A DNA stretch of 64,000 nt from Pithys albifrons albifrons (taxonomy: Eukaryota > Chordata > Aves > Passeriformes > Thamnophilidae): contig NC_092460.1 in NCBI RefSeq assembly GCF_047495875.1, forward strand, positions 36,556,054-36,620,053, written 5' to 3'. Positions within the stretch are counted from its first letter, which is position 1; each line of letters begins with the position of its first letter. Below are positions 10,441 through 21,678 of this stretch, piece by piece. Below the pieces are notes generated by a model that was not told where the DNA came from, searched no databases, and was given only the letters and a program-made list of their open reading frames with translations. Made by a program: the position numbers and the translations under genes.

Positions 10441-13400
10441 TATGCTACACTTAGAGCTTAAGAATACTGTTTACATTAAAACTATGTAGAAAACTAATAA
10501 CTAGCAGCACCTGCTGCTAATGATGCTATAGTTAAGGGTCTATCAGCACTTCTGTTATAAGCCTCTATTTTTCAGGGGTTAAGCATCTGCTGTTTAATTC
10601 CATAGATTTTTCTCAAAGAGCACTTTTATTTTACTACAAAATTTTGAAAAGCAAATCTGACTTGTTTGGGATATATTATAAAAGGTGCAAAAGTTAATGA
10701 TTTTGGGTACTGCTTTTGTGCCCCATAGGCATTCCAAATGCCTGGATTTGATCTTTAATTTAGGTGGAAATTAAGCCCTAATGCAGACCAGTGCCTCTGG
10801 GTATCTTATTTTTTATATATATATAAATAAATATATATATGTTATTTCCTGAAATAATTTAGTTTGGGAGCGGGGGGAAGGAAAGGGAGAAGACTTCTGT
10901 TTATATACACTTTTAAAAATTCTTAAAATTTGAGGACTCTCTCTCTTTCTCTCTCTTTCCTTTCAATTTTCTTTTTTTTTTTTTAAATCAGGGCTTAACC
11001 CTTAAGTTTTCTGGGGCTGTGCTCAAGAATCCCTGGAAAAAAAGTGAAAGTAGAAGGCACTGTAAACAGCCCCTTCGGAGGGTCTATTTACATTAAAAAA
11101 TGACCCTGAGCTGACACTGAGAGACTGGTTACTAATTACCCACCTCAATGAAAGCTGAAGGTAATTTAAATGCTCATGTGGATGGGACAAAACTTTGCAA
11201 TACCAATACAGAACATGAGAGCTACCACTCTCAGCTGCAGAGGTACTTTGCTGTCCATGCCAAAGTCCTTCAGGTTTGTCCCATCAATACTGGCAATTAA
11301 AATCTTTTGGACAGAGGTGGAATCACTGCTGACAGATCTTGTTGGCAATCAGTCCATTTTCTAGGAGAGGTGGATATCTGTTTTTAAAGCCATGAAGCTA
11401 TTGCATTAGCAGGGTGTCCCTAAGTGCTCGTGCCCCTGACAGAACTTACAGGTGTTTGGCAAAGGAAAGCAGGATGGATGTGTAAAAAGTTGTTAAATGC
11501 ATATTTAATTCTTTTCTGTTTGCCACTGTAATCTGGCTCACGGGCAAAAGAATCTGTATTAGAAATAAAAAAAAACTCCAATAACAAAAAACTGAACGGA
11601 AACAACAAAACAGTATTAAGGAAAAAAAAACCATAAACAAAACAAAACATGAAACCCACTATACCCTATGTTGTTATGGAGCTGGGCTCTTGTTTTCATT
11701 TAGACTAAGAACCCTTCTCTCTGCTCAAGTTGAGTGCTGTCCTTCCCTGCTCTTCATGTCCTGTTGCGCAGTTTCAACATATTATTCCTGGGGATGGTGA
11801 AAGAAACTTTGTAATGCAGTGGGGTAATTTCTCTAGTGTATGGCATGAGTACAGTGCACAGTGGCTTGACTTAGAAATGGATATTTAGCTCTAATGACTA
11901 TTGTTACAGTGCAGGTTTGTTTCTGGTAGTGAACCCTTTTAAAAATAAGCATGGCTCACAAAATTTGACTTGGACTTATACAGGACCCGTAAGAAATGCA
12001 ATGACTCCTCAGGCTGTTCTTGCTAATTAGAAGAAATAACTCCAAATAGTTTTTCAAATTAAATTTAGCCCTCTTTTATGGACTATCTTCCTTGCTAACC
12101 TTGAGCATAAGTCTCTTTTCCACTCCTTCCAGAGTCCCTTAATGTCTTTGGGATAACGAAGCAGTTGGCATCAGAGGTACTATTAGGCTCTTCCAGATCT
12201 ACTTCCGTGCAATAAACAAGCTGTCCTTTCCATGAAGGTCAGGATGGACAGAAAGGGAAGAATCATATTACCTTATTTTGAGTCCAATTTCAATATTCTC
12301 CTCTGTTTTCTCTTGGGTCTTTCTGTTAGAAGTCAAAAAGATCTCTCTCCTGCTTTCCACTAGTAGACTTCAGAATAGATAGAAATCCCTGGTTCAGTAA
12401 TAGGGTTGGAGAACAGGAAATGAGGGACTTCAGTTCTGCGTTTGACTTCCTGTAAGCTTGGGCAAGTCACTCAACTTCTCTGTGCCTCATTTGTCCCTGT
12501 CTGTCGAATGGGGCTAATGCATACACTGCTTTTGTAAAGCATTTTTGGCTCTTCAGGAAGTCAAGAGCCATGCATCGAAGTGTTACAAAGAGTATTAGAA
12601 CATCATGGGAGAAGCAGAGCATTCGCAGTAGGTAACCACAGACCTGTGGCAGGAGTGGACCAGAACCACCTAAGCCTGGGGAAGGCCTTGTTGGGGATGA
12701 TGGCAACTACACACTAATAGCGCTGTGCTCTCTCATTACCACAAAGTGCCACTGCTCAGCTCTCTATGGAGTAAATGAAGAGAGTGGCATGGGAAAATAG
12801 TGGCTCATTATTACATGCCATGTTGCTCATATGTGCATATGTGTGTTTTGTGACGTAAGCTCAAAGTGGAATGTGGTTCTGCTATGAAGGAAAAAAAATT
12901 ATCTCACCATTCTATCAACTTTAACTGATGTAAGGTATAGGAATATTGATACACACATTTGCAGTACTGCAATGGTATGACATTGCTTTCAGCACTCTAA
13001 GCTCATATATCTTATTCACATACATATCTAAAATTTGTATATAGAGGATATGGTATAAACTTAGATTAGATGTAGGTCAAAGATCAGTTACACATTTTTG
13101 TGTATTTCAAATTGACATCTTGCCTGGCTGTTAAAACAATAACTGGGAGTTGAAATATTTAATAGAAACATTTACAACTCCAATAAAGTATAATAACATA
13201 AGACAATATTGAAGAGAGATTATCTGCCAGGCCACCTTATTGATCTTTTTGACAGAAGCCTAGACCATTCCTTTGGGTTGCTCTTAGTTATCTACTGTGG
13301 TTCTCCTTCTCCATCACTGTGTGTGTCAACATGCTCTGTCTGCGTACATGAAAACATTCTGCTAGAGACAGGTACTCAATGTATGCTCATTTGCCAAGCA

Positions 13401-15169
13401 GGAATGCCTTCACTTGTGTCTCCTATCTTTGGGGTATTTTATCTCTATCTGTACAAATTGCTAAGTTTAGCCAAACAAAACTAATAACAATTTTTTTAAA
13501 ATCTACTATTCTTGAGTGGCTGTTTTTTGAGCCATGTGGAAAAGTACAAATTTTCAAACCTTGATTTTCAGCTGTAAAAAGCTCCTCTGACAACAGTAAC
13601 CTGCTCTGTCTGTTACCTGCCACTACTGGTGATGAACCAAGACAGCCTGGATTTGGCAGAAGCAGTGACCAGGGCTAAAAGTTGATCTATTTCATTATTG
13701 TAGTTTTGAATTTTTTGAGTTGTTTTTTAAGCACACCTTCTTGTGTTTTCCTGTCCTCCCAAGCTGCTCAAATTTTTGCTCATGTAATGTAAATAAAGGC
13801 AAATCATGCAGCAATCCCTCAAATGTTTCTACATAGGAAATGACTTGAGGAAAATAAAGAGAAGAGTGGTCAGTGAGAAGGGAAACTGTGGGGGAAAGAA
13901 GCAAACAGGGACTGTGGCAAGGTTTCGCCTGTACAGACTTTAAAGTACTTTAAAGGCTTTTTTCAACATAATATGCAGCAGCTTCTTATAATTTTCTCAG
14001 CAGTAGGTAGTTTACAGTCATCGGTACCTAGAACAAATCTTGTCAAAAATGAAGGTCTGTAGTGATTGCTGGGTATAATTTTATACATTTAGCTGATTTT
14101 TCTGAAAGCTTCCACTGTGCTGCTGTTGTCAGACTAAATTATCAATTTAGCCATTTGTTGTTTAATGAATAAAAACTCCTATGGCATTGGAGATGTTGTG
14201 GTTTCAATAAAGCGAAAGCTTTAACAACTCAAACTACAGAAAGCAAAGTGTGTACTCTATATAAGAAGAGTGTTTTTATTCTTTTAAATACCACTGTAGA
14301 TAAAAAAAGCTGATTACATATTCACTTAACACATTTCTCCTACTTCAGGCCAATGATGCAGACCAAACCTGTTTACTGTTCAGTATGTGCAAGATAATAG
14401 GCCATTAGCACAAACATGCTCCCAGTAAAAATCTTTTGTGTAGGCACCTTTCTAGAAGCTGCCAATTGTGGGTGATAGAAGTATTATAAAGGAAGTGATT
14501 TTAATACTATTTAAGGCATTAAAAGCTGAGGAATATCTGTTTAAAGTAAGAGCTGCATGTATCTAATACCTTTTAAAATGCCCTTCTGCTGATTTATATT
14601 CATCCTGAACCTGCTAATAATGAGTATACATAAGCAAATACCATCTTCCACCTATTCAGCATGTCATTGATATGAAAGCCCCAGAAAATATCTCACGTAA
14701 TCAGTGTGTTCAGAGAGTTATCTAGCACAAATTACTCATTAACTCAATAGCACATAATAAAAAAGAACATCAATTAATTAATGAGTCACCCTCAGATCAC
14801 TTTGATTACAACACAGCTCTGTTGAAACAGCAGTTATAAATGGAGCTGCCTCTCTTTACTCATTGTTTGCAATTGGCCCATTATTTTGCAGAGACCAGTG
14901 TCATATTTAACACGTGCCTACAGGTAATTGTGTGATTAGTTTCATAAATGAAGATGCAGAGGGGAACACAGAGTGTCTTGCAGCTGAGTCTGAAGATGCA
15001 GGAATCCACCATATCTCCCACAGCCTGCCAAGCGAGCAGATCTCTGCACTTGCCACAAGGCCAGCCTGCCCCTGCTCTGCAAGGTCCTAGTGACAGGACA
15101 ACACCCAGAAGTACTTTAATCTAAAGATCTCAAAGCCCTGGGCAAACACTTCTGATTTGGGCCTTCCTC
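10441..15169. other. Downstream flank of LMO3, no gene seen
   Basis: AT-rich sequence without recognisable exons. It may include an extended LMO3 3' UTR up to about 10.85 kb or beyond. It holds a TA-rich run at 10811-10840, a CT/T-rich low-complexity run at about 10936-10985, a MIR-type SINE at 12426-12600, and a motif-dense block at about 14740-14960 discussed in the findings. Confidence 0.7.
12426..12600 (+). mobile_element. MIR-type (CORE) SINE relic
   Basis: The block contains GGGCAAGTCACTCAACTTCT, then CTGTGCCTCATTTGTCC, then a CTGTCGAATGGGGCTAAT stretch, then GTAAAGCATTTTTGGC. These follow the order and spacing of the conserved core and 3' half of MIR elements (accurate match by eye, with scattered mismatches). 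MIRs are very old amniote SINEs, now inactive. The sense orientation is the + strand. Confidence 0.8.
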
Positions 15170-15467
15170 CTCTCTGAGTGTCAGTCTCTTCTCCCAAGTA
15201 TCAAGCAACAGGATGAGAGAAAATGGCCTCAAATTGTGCCAGAGGAAGTTTATATTGGATATTAAGAAAAGTTTCTTCACCAAAAACATTGTCAAGTACT
15301 GGGACAGGTTGTCCAAGGAAATGGTGGAGACACCATCACACAACACATTAAAAGATGTGTGGATGTGGTATTTAGGGACATCATTCAGTGGTGGACATGG
15401 CAATGCTGGGTAATAGTTGGACTCGATGATCTTAGAGGTATCTTCCAGCCCAAAAGATTCTTATGAA
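15170..15467 (+). mobile_element. CR1 LINE, 3'-end fragment
   Basis: A 5'-truncated chicken-repeat-1 retrotransposon in sense orientation. Diagnostic blocks in order are GTCAGTCTCTTCTCCCAAGT, GAAAATGGCCTCAAATTGTG, AAGTTTCTTCACC, GGAAATGGTGGAGACACCAT, TTGGACTCGATGATCTTAGA, and the decayed terminal GATTCTTATG repeat near 15460. Extreme 5' truncation is normal for CR1. Many substitutions show that it is old. The 66- and 95-residue frames across it are remnants or noise. Confidence 0.93.
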
Positions 15468-18400
15468 CAGGCTACACATTGCTTTCTTAGAAGAACACAG
15501 AGCCAGGGAAATAAAGTGGCTGCCCAAAGACGAGCAGCTGCATTCCTTGTACCCCACTATTAGCATATTAGTACATACTATTAGTTAGACATCACATAAC
15601 CATCCCATTCTGGGCCTTGCCAAGATAGACTCCAGTGCTATGCTTAGAGCACCACGTGCAAACTGTTCTTCCATGCTCAGGGATGGACCAAGGAGCAGGG
15701 AAAAGCTGAACATCTGAAGCTTCATTGTGGTGAACTATATTTGATGAACATAAGCTGGGGAGGTGAATGAGTAGGGCTGGTTGGTTGGGGTTTTTTCAAA
15801 GTTTTTTAGAGGAAAGATGAATGGAAGAACACAAAGTCACCACCTAAAGTTTCTAAACTATCTTGGTTAAATGCCATTCCAATAAGCGTATAGTGTAATT
15901 ATAACAGTTCCCTTAGGTAAGTAAGAAACATCTGTTAGTAACACATAGCAGGTGTTAGCAATTACACATACTGATTTTTTTAAAGTGTTTTTAATTAAAA
16001 AGAATTCTGTTTTCTGAAAAGGAAAGCATGGTAAGTCCAAACAAGCTTTTGTTTGTGTGGCTCTAGATCATGTAATATGCAAAACGATAAAGGTAAAACC
16101 AACTTAAATTAGCAAGAGTTTGCATGTTTGACTCCTGTTTATTGCAATCAAAACCAAATTGGGCTTCACTGGATTATTGCAAAGCACAGAACATTAGTAT
16201 TCTAAGCAAGGTCTCATCTAATGTATGAAATCTGTACAGTTGGTGTAATCGCTGAACACATCTAAATAGAGCATTTGAACCTAGAAGATTGCTATAGTTA
16301 GGCAAAATGTGATAGGTATTGGAAGAGAGGAGCAATGCAAGGAAATTCTGTATAATAGTTTCTTCACAATCCCTTTGTCCCACTACGGGGAAAAATTGTC
16401 TAGATTATGTTAGTGCAAAATCAAACTATGTTGTCAAATTTTTGGAAAAACTAGCCAAGAGCAATTTACATTTAGCAATGTGATAGGCTATGCCATTGAG
16501 AGATAACAAGAAAGAGCCACACTAGAAGGCCAACTATTTAGAAGTGGGTTTAGTCCAAATTAGAAGATAATGAGATGACAAATTTGTTTCTCTGTCCTGA
16601 CACTATGTTTCCATGGATGCTAAAATGAGGATATCAGGATTTAAATCTTGCCATAAACTTTGAATTTCATTTTATGTAAAATACATCAGCAACTGAGTTG
16701 GCAGGGGAAAAAAGAAGTACCAACATTACTACAAATTATGCATTTGTCTTTTTATCCAGCTGGGATCCAGATTGTGCTTGTTTGTCCCTAAAATCAACAT
16801 GGAAAAGTACTCTTTCTACCCAGAGTCTACAGCAATGCAAAGCAGATTATTTTTCTTTATGGTCTTCCAAGAGTGGGGGGTTTATTGAGAGACACATAAA
16901 ATAATGGGTATGAAAAGCCTTATCAGTAGACTGTTATGTTAAAGAAAAAAGCAATGCACATTTTATTCATGTGACTGAATTCACAGACCTGGAAATTAAG
17001 ACCAGATTTAAAAATTTTTCTGCTTTCAGAAAATTCAGATTTTGTCCTATATTATCCATAAGTATTTTAAGAACCTTAATTTCTTTTTCAAAATATATAT
17101 TTGTTTAAGCCTTTTTTCATATCATGGACATTAGAACTACTCTCAGTGGCATCCAACCAGTACACTGCTAGTGTAACCAGCTCTCTTAACTCTTTCAGTT
17201 ACATGAGTAAGAACTTTTAGGTACATACTACATAACTTTACTAGCTATTCATGACTGCAGTATAATATCCAGATATCCAAACCAGATGCCATGCTGCTAA
17301 CCAAAGATATGAGCTGTGAACAGTAATCATTTATCAATAGCTGTAAAAGTATTTTGATGCTTTTATTGTTCAAGTTGAAGCAGAGCATTTCAATACTAAT
17401 TATACACAATGCCTTTCTGGAGTACAGAAGCCTGGTGACAATGTGTGCATTTTCAACAAAAAAAAAAGTCTTTATTTTAGACTGAGAGACTCACATTTGC
17501 TCTTACAGTCTCTCAATCATCATAAAAGTTATAAAATATCACCACTAAGACTGTAACAGTAAGGAAAATTTCTGCTTTGGCCTCTCATCCCAATTTATTT
17601 TGGAAGCATTGTAATAGTGTTTTTCCATCTCTTCCCCTCAAAGTCCTCTTAAAAGAAGAGAATCACCTTTGCTGTGTCTTGTATGGCCAGCTGGAAGATC
17701 TGAAAGCAAAAGACCTGCAGCAAAAGTTCCTAAGCTACAATTGGAGATGGGGATGTGAACTTGTGAAATGAGTGGGATACAGGACACACATCTCTCTTCA
17801 AAGTCAGGATTAGAAACATCTACTCACCAGTGGCACATGGTAACCCTGGAGACATGTACTTGAAGGTGTGACACTGTGGTATCAGCAGTGCATACCTGGA
17901 TCCACCAGTGTGGAACTTTCTCTATATCTTCCTGTCCATTTAGAAAATAGTGCTCAGGCTGTCAGTGCAACCTGGAAGTGGTATGAAGGTAAACACATTA
18001 GTGATACTGAGATGTTACATTCATAGTGATGGAGAGGGCCATAAGGCAGCCGAGCAGGACAGAGGACTGAAAACTTTTCACAGACAGAGCAGCAGAACTG
18101 TGCCAAGGCAACCAAGTCCAAGAGATAAATCACCTGCATATCACCTACTATCAGCTTAGGCCTCCTGGCATGTATTCTACTATCTATCCAAAGTCCTTCT
18201 GACCTACTGGTTACTTACTTTAGTAGAATGATGCCATAGTGTCACAAGTCATTGACATTTTCAACCATATGAACAACCCTTTAAACAATCTGCAAATTCC
18301 TGATGAACATCCCACACATCTCTACACCTTTCCTTCTTTAAGAGGGGGTACCTGATCTTGCAGTCTGAAAGTCATCTGGAAGCAACTCTGTGCAACTGAA

Positions 18401-18639
18401 GTCATACCACATAGGGTCATGTTGCTGGCATTTACTGGGAGAGTGACGCAACGCTATCATAAAATTTCAGGGTTACATTCACCCTTGTCTCATTGTGTAG
18501 TATTGTAATAGGAAGTTTATAGAGAGGTTGGATTTTTAAGGACAGGCTGGGTATCAATTCATTCCCAAGTTTTTATTGTGCTAATGAACTGTAACAGCTC
18601 TAATCTATTTTTAGATGGTGGCATTTCAAGTCTCTGCTC

Positions 18640-18712
18640 CTCAGTTCATAATCCATAATGTGGAGATAATATACCACTTTTCTACCTCACAGGATATGTG
18701 AAGGTAGTAATT
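18640..18712 (+). mobile_element. Possible MIR-type SINE relic
   Basis: CCTCAGTTCATAATCCATAA followed by GTGGAGATAATA and CTACCTCACAGG resembles the MIR order of CTCAGTTTCC, GGGGATAATA and TACCTCACAGG. The match is short and decayed, so it needs a profile search. Confidence 0.4.
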
Positions 18713-18899
18713 GTGGGATTTTTCAACAGCACCAGCTAAGCATTTAAAATACCTAAGCAGGAGAACAACAATATATACAAATTGTAGCTTAGGAATTGTC
18801 CAAAAACACTAATTGCTAGATACTAGAGAAGTGCTGAGGAAAACATTGCTCTGCCTTTACTTTTTCTTATCACAGTTCCAAACCACCCTTTAATAGTCC

Positions 18900-18972
18900 C
18901 TGTCAAAGGCAGATATTTGGCTAGATGAGCACTTTGTGCTGATCCAGAATGGCCCTTTTATATTATATTCTT
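18900..18972 (+). mobile_element. Possible ancient CR1 3'-end relic
   Basis: GGCTAGATGAGCACTTTGTG followed by CTGATCCAGAATGGCCCTTT resembles the 3' end of old sauropsid CR1 families (GGCTAGATGG...TGGTCTGATCCAGTATGGC). The match is short and by eye. Confidence 0.45.
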
Positions 18973-20102
18973 CCCTGAGGTACTACAAGAACTAATACGG
19001 TGAAAAAGAATGAGAGGCAAGGAAAACAATTACAATCTCTACAATTTATTTTCAGATTCACAATTATTCTTCAACAAAGCATATGCCAATTATCCCTGCC
19101 TGCTTCTCAAGCCATTATTAATTGGTTGATTACACAAAGCAGAAGTGGCTGAGATGTGATCTGAAAGACCTGAAAGAGAGGGAATAAGACCCTTGAGGCT
19201 AAATTCATAGAGTAAGAAAGTGTTGCAGCTGTAATTTAGACCTGCTATGGCTGTGGTTCCTTATGATTCCCAGCCAAAAAGAAAACCAAACCAAATCAAG
19301 CCCATAACACAGGGGTCCTTTGTGTCCAGCCTGCTATGGACCAAGAACATTGGGAACAAACAGGTTTTGGCTTTGTTGGAGACCATGAGTATAGTAAATC
19401 TTTTTCATGTGCTCTTTCACTCAACTCTACTTTCCCCAAAGAGATGATTTTGTTTTGTTAGAACATTATTACCTTACAATGTAGCAGCACCCATAGAAGC
19501 AACTTCTGCTATCCCTCTGAAAAAAAATGAAGCTTGTTTAAATTCAATTTTTCCTATCATATCCACACCACATTTCCCCCCAAGCTGGAAAATCAGAATG
19601 CTGATATTTTTTCTTTCTTTGTTATTGTTCACAATTAGTTAACTAATTCAGACCAGAAATCAATTACAGAGATTTGATTTGGACACATCTCTGATCATAC
19701 ACAAGGCCCATATAAATCAGATTCATTCTCACTAAAATCAAAAGAAGTGCTGCTGGTGACAGCAGCAGAGAGATATGATTTTACCTCTGGGAAAAATAAC
19801 AGATAGCAGGAGACAGCTCTCTGCCCTTCTACATCAATTGCTTGCCACAGCCTTGGCTAATCTCTTTAGCCAGTCAAAGCATACGGCATGTTACTGAAGG
19901 TCTCTGAAAAACTTGACTGGAAACCAGCCCAAGACATGGCAAACTTGACTTTCACTCAACACCTTAGCCAAAATTTGAATGTAGATTTTGACTCTGATAA
20001 GCTATCATGCCCCCTGATCTCTCTTAAAGACACTAAAAATGTTTTTTCTTGAGGCTTCTCTCTGGTATTTACATATCTTGCTCTCCAGTTAGACTTCTGT
20101 CC

Positions 20103-20107
20103 ATTAG
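20103..20107. repeat. Proviral target-site duplication, left copy (ATTAG)
   Basis: ATTAG directly precedes the TG end of the LTR at 20108 and is repeated at 26495-26499. Intact identical copies mean the two LTRs belong to one insertion that has not recombined with another element. Confidence 0.93.
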
Positions 20108-20799
20108 TGTCTCGGTTTGAGGGGAAAAACCAAAATGTTTTACCCACAAGCAGGGGAGGGGCCTCCTCCACAATAATCACACCACTCTTTATCAAATTTA
20201 AGAAAAGGAATTTTAATACAAGAAGGATAACTGCTATATATATATATATATATGTAAACAGACTAGTGCAACCCACTTCCCCAACACCATAAGAGAAAAA
20301 AAAAAAAAAAAACAACAACAAAACCCAGCAGGTTTTCCTCCGGGAGAAAAGGTTATACTTAAGTGTCCTTGTCACAGCTCGGCTGGCTGCAGAGTGAGTT
20401 TCAGTCCCTCTCCAGCGAAACAGACGAGCAGTGGGCTTTCAGATGGACTCAGTCTCTTCCCCCTGTGTTCCCCGTCCAAGAAGCAGAAAGGTACGAGCAA
20501 CCAGCAGCAAATCCAAGGCAGGCAGCAGCACGGCAGGAAAAAGTGGTCCGAAGTAGGCAGCGGCAAGACAGCCAGGGAAAAACCCCAGCAGTAACCAGCA
20601 GGGCAGCCTGCCTCCTTGGAGTCCCCACTCCCCCCTTCCGCCGAGCCAAGACTGAGGAGAATATCCAAAAAAAAAAACCAAAAGAGACAAACCTGTCCCC
20701 ACCCCAGCGATCACAGTTAACTGCTTCTTTTGTTAACCGCTGGCCTGGGCAGTTAAGTGGCAGGGGAGAGAATTTACATAATAATCCCAAACTACAACA
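20108..20799 (-). repeat. 3' LTR of the provirus (viral sense)
   Basis: 692 bp, nearly identical to 25801-26494. It lies 99 bp beyond the integrase stop on the viral strand, leaving no room for env. It contains a 17-A run near 20296-20312 and a TA microsatellite of 19 bp near 20235-20253. Confidence 0.95.
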
Positions 20800-20823
20800 T
20801 TATCCACCCCTAAATTCTCTTCC
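20800..20823 (-). promoter_or_regulatory. Polypurine tract region next to the 3' LTR
   Basis: On the viral strand GGAAGAGAATTTAGGGGTGG plus ATAA abuts the TG of U3. It is purine-rich with a T-interrupted centre, in the position where plus-strand DNA priming occurs. The exact primer boundary cannot be fixed by eye. Confidence 0.6.
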
Positions 20824-20898
20824 ATGCCGATACTCTACATTAAACTTAAATTTTCTTTCAAATAATTAAGTGTTTACAAATACAGTAATATGAGTCGT

Positions 20899-21678
20899 TT
20901 ACCCAGAGATAAGTTCCCCTTGAGGTATACATCGTGTCTCTCCATCTTCCTGCATCACCCACCAGGTGGAACCAGATCCTTGAGCAAAGACAACCCCACG
21001 AATGGGTTTGCCTTTGCCTGAGGCAGGGTTGATCCAGACTGTTTTCCCTAGCATACCTCTCAGGTGTATTACAGGGACTTTGTCTCCATCTACAGTGTGA
21101 AGGGGTTCTGATTGGGCAGGGCCGGCTCGATTGACAGAGCCTCTAGTGTTGACTAGCCATGTAGCCTTTGCTAAGTGTTGATCCCAGTGTTTGAAAGTCC
21201 CTCCACCCAACGCCTTCAAAGTGGTTTTCAACAGTCCATTACACCGCTCAACTTTCCCGGCAGCTGGTGCATGGTAGGGGATATGATACACCCACTCAAT
21301 GCCATGTTCTCTCGCCCAGGTAGCAACTAAGCTGTTTTTGAAATGAGTTCCATTATCTGACTCAATTCGTTCTGGGGTGCCATGTCGCCACAGCACTTGT
21401 TTTTCCAGGCCTAGGATGGTGTTCCGAGCAGTGGCGTGAGGCACTGGGTGTGTCTCCAGCCACCCTGTGGTTGCTTCCACCATGGTGAGCACATAGCGCT
21501 TGCCTTGGCGGGTCTGTGGCAGTGTGATGTAGTCAACCTGCCAGGCCTCCCCGTACTTATACTTATCCCAGCGTCCACCATACCACAGGGGCTTCACTCT
21601 CTTAGCCTGCTTAATGGCAGCACATGTCTCGCAGTCGTGGATAACCTGAGAGATAATGTCCATGGTTAAATCCACCCC
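20899..21678 (-). pseudogene. pol: Integrase remainder, separated from pol by one TGA
   Basis: Same frame as the upstream pol segment, resuming immediately after the TGA and ending in TAA at 20899-20901. Counting from the GTG at 21675, CETC at 15-18 gives the Cys pair of the HHCC zinc finger. The catalytic triad is D48 (QVDYITL), D107 (ESDNGTHF) and E143 (AAGKVER), with exactly 35 residues between the last two: DD35E. A C-terminal DNA-binding region follows to residue 258. The catalytic core looks unharmed; only its link to the upstream polyprotein is cut. The GTG at 21675 is unlikely to be a real start. Confidence 0.9.

Larger units (their letters stand above)
15468..20102. other. Intergenic, no gene seen
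   Basis: AT-rich sequence between the CR1 fragment and the provirus. I see possible old repeat traces at 18640-18712 and 18900-18972 but no exons, RNA genes or long clean frames; the frames present are short and have no recognisable domain. Confidence 0.7.

Noticed and set aside
20363..20869. 168-codon frame, with a near-identical 177-codon frame at 26058-26591
   Set aside because: Both lie mostly within the two LTRs on the non-viral strand and are copies of each other; GC-rich LTR sequence gives chance frames. No domain is recognisable.
20800..20898. env or dUTPase gene in the provirus
   Set aside because: Only 99 bp lie between the integrase stop and the LTR, and no such domain is visible elsewhere.
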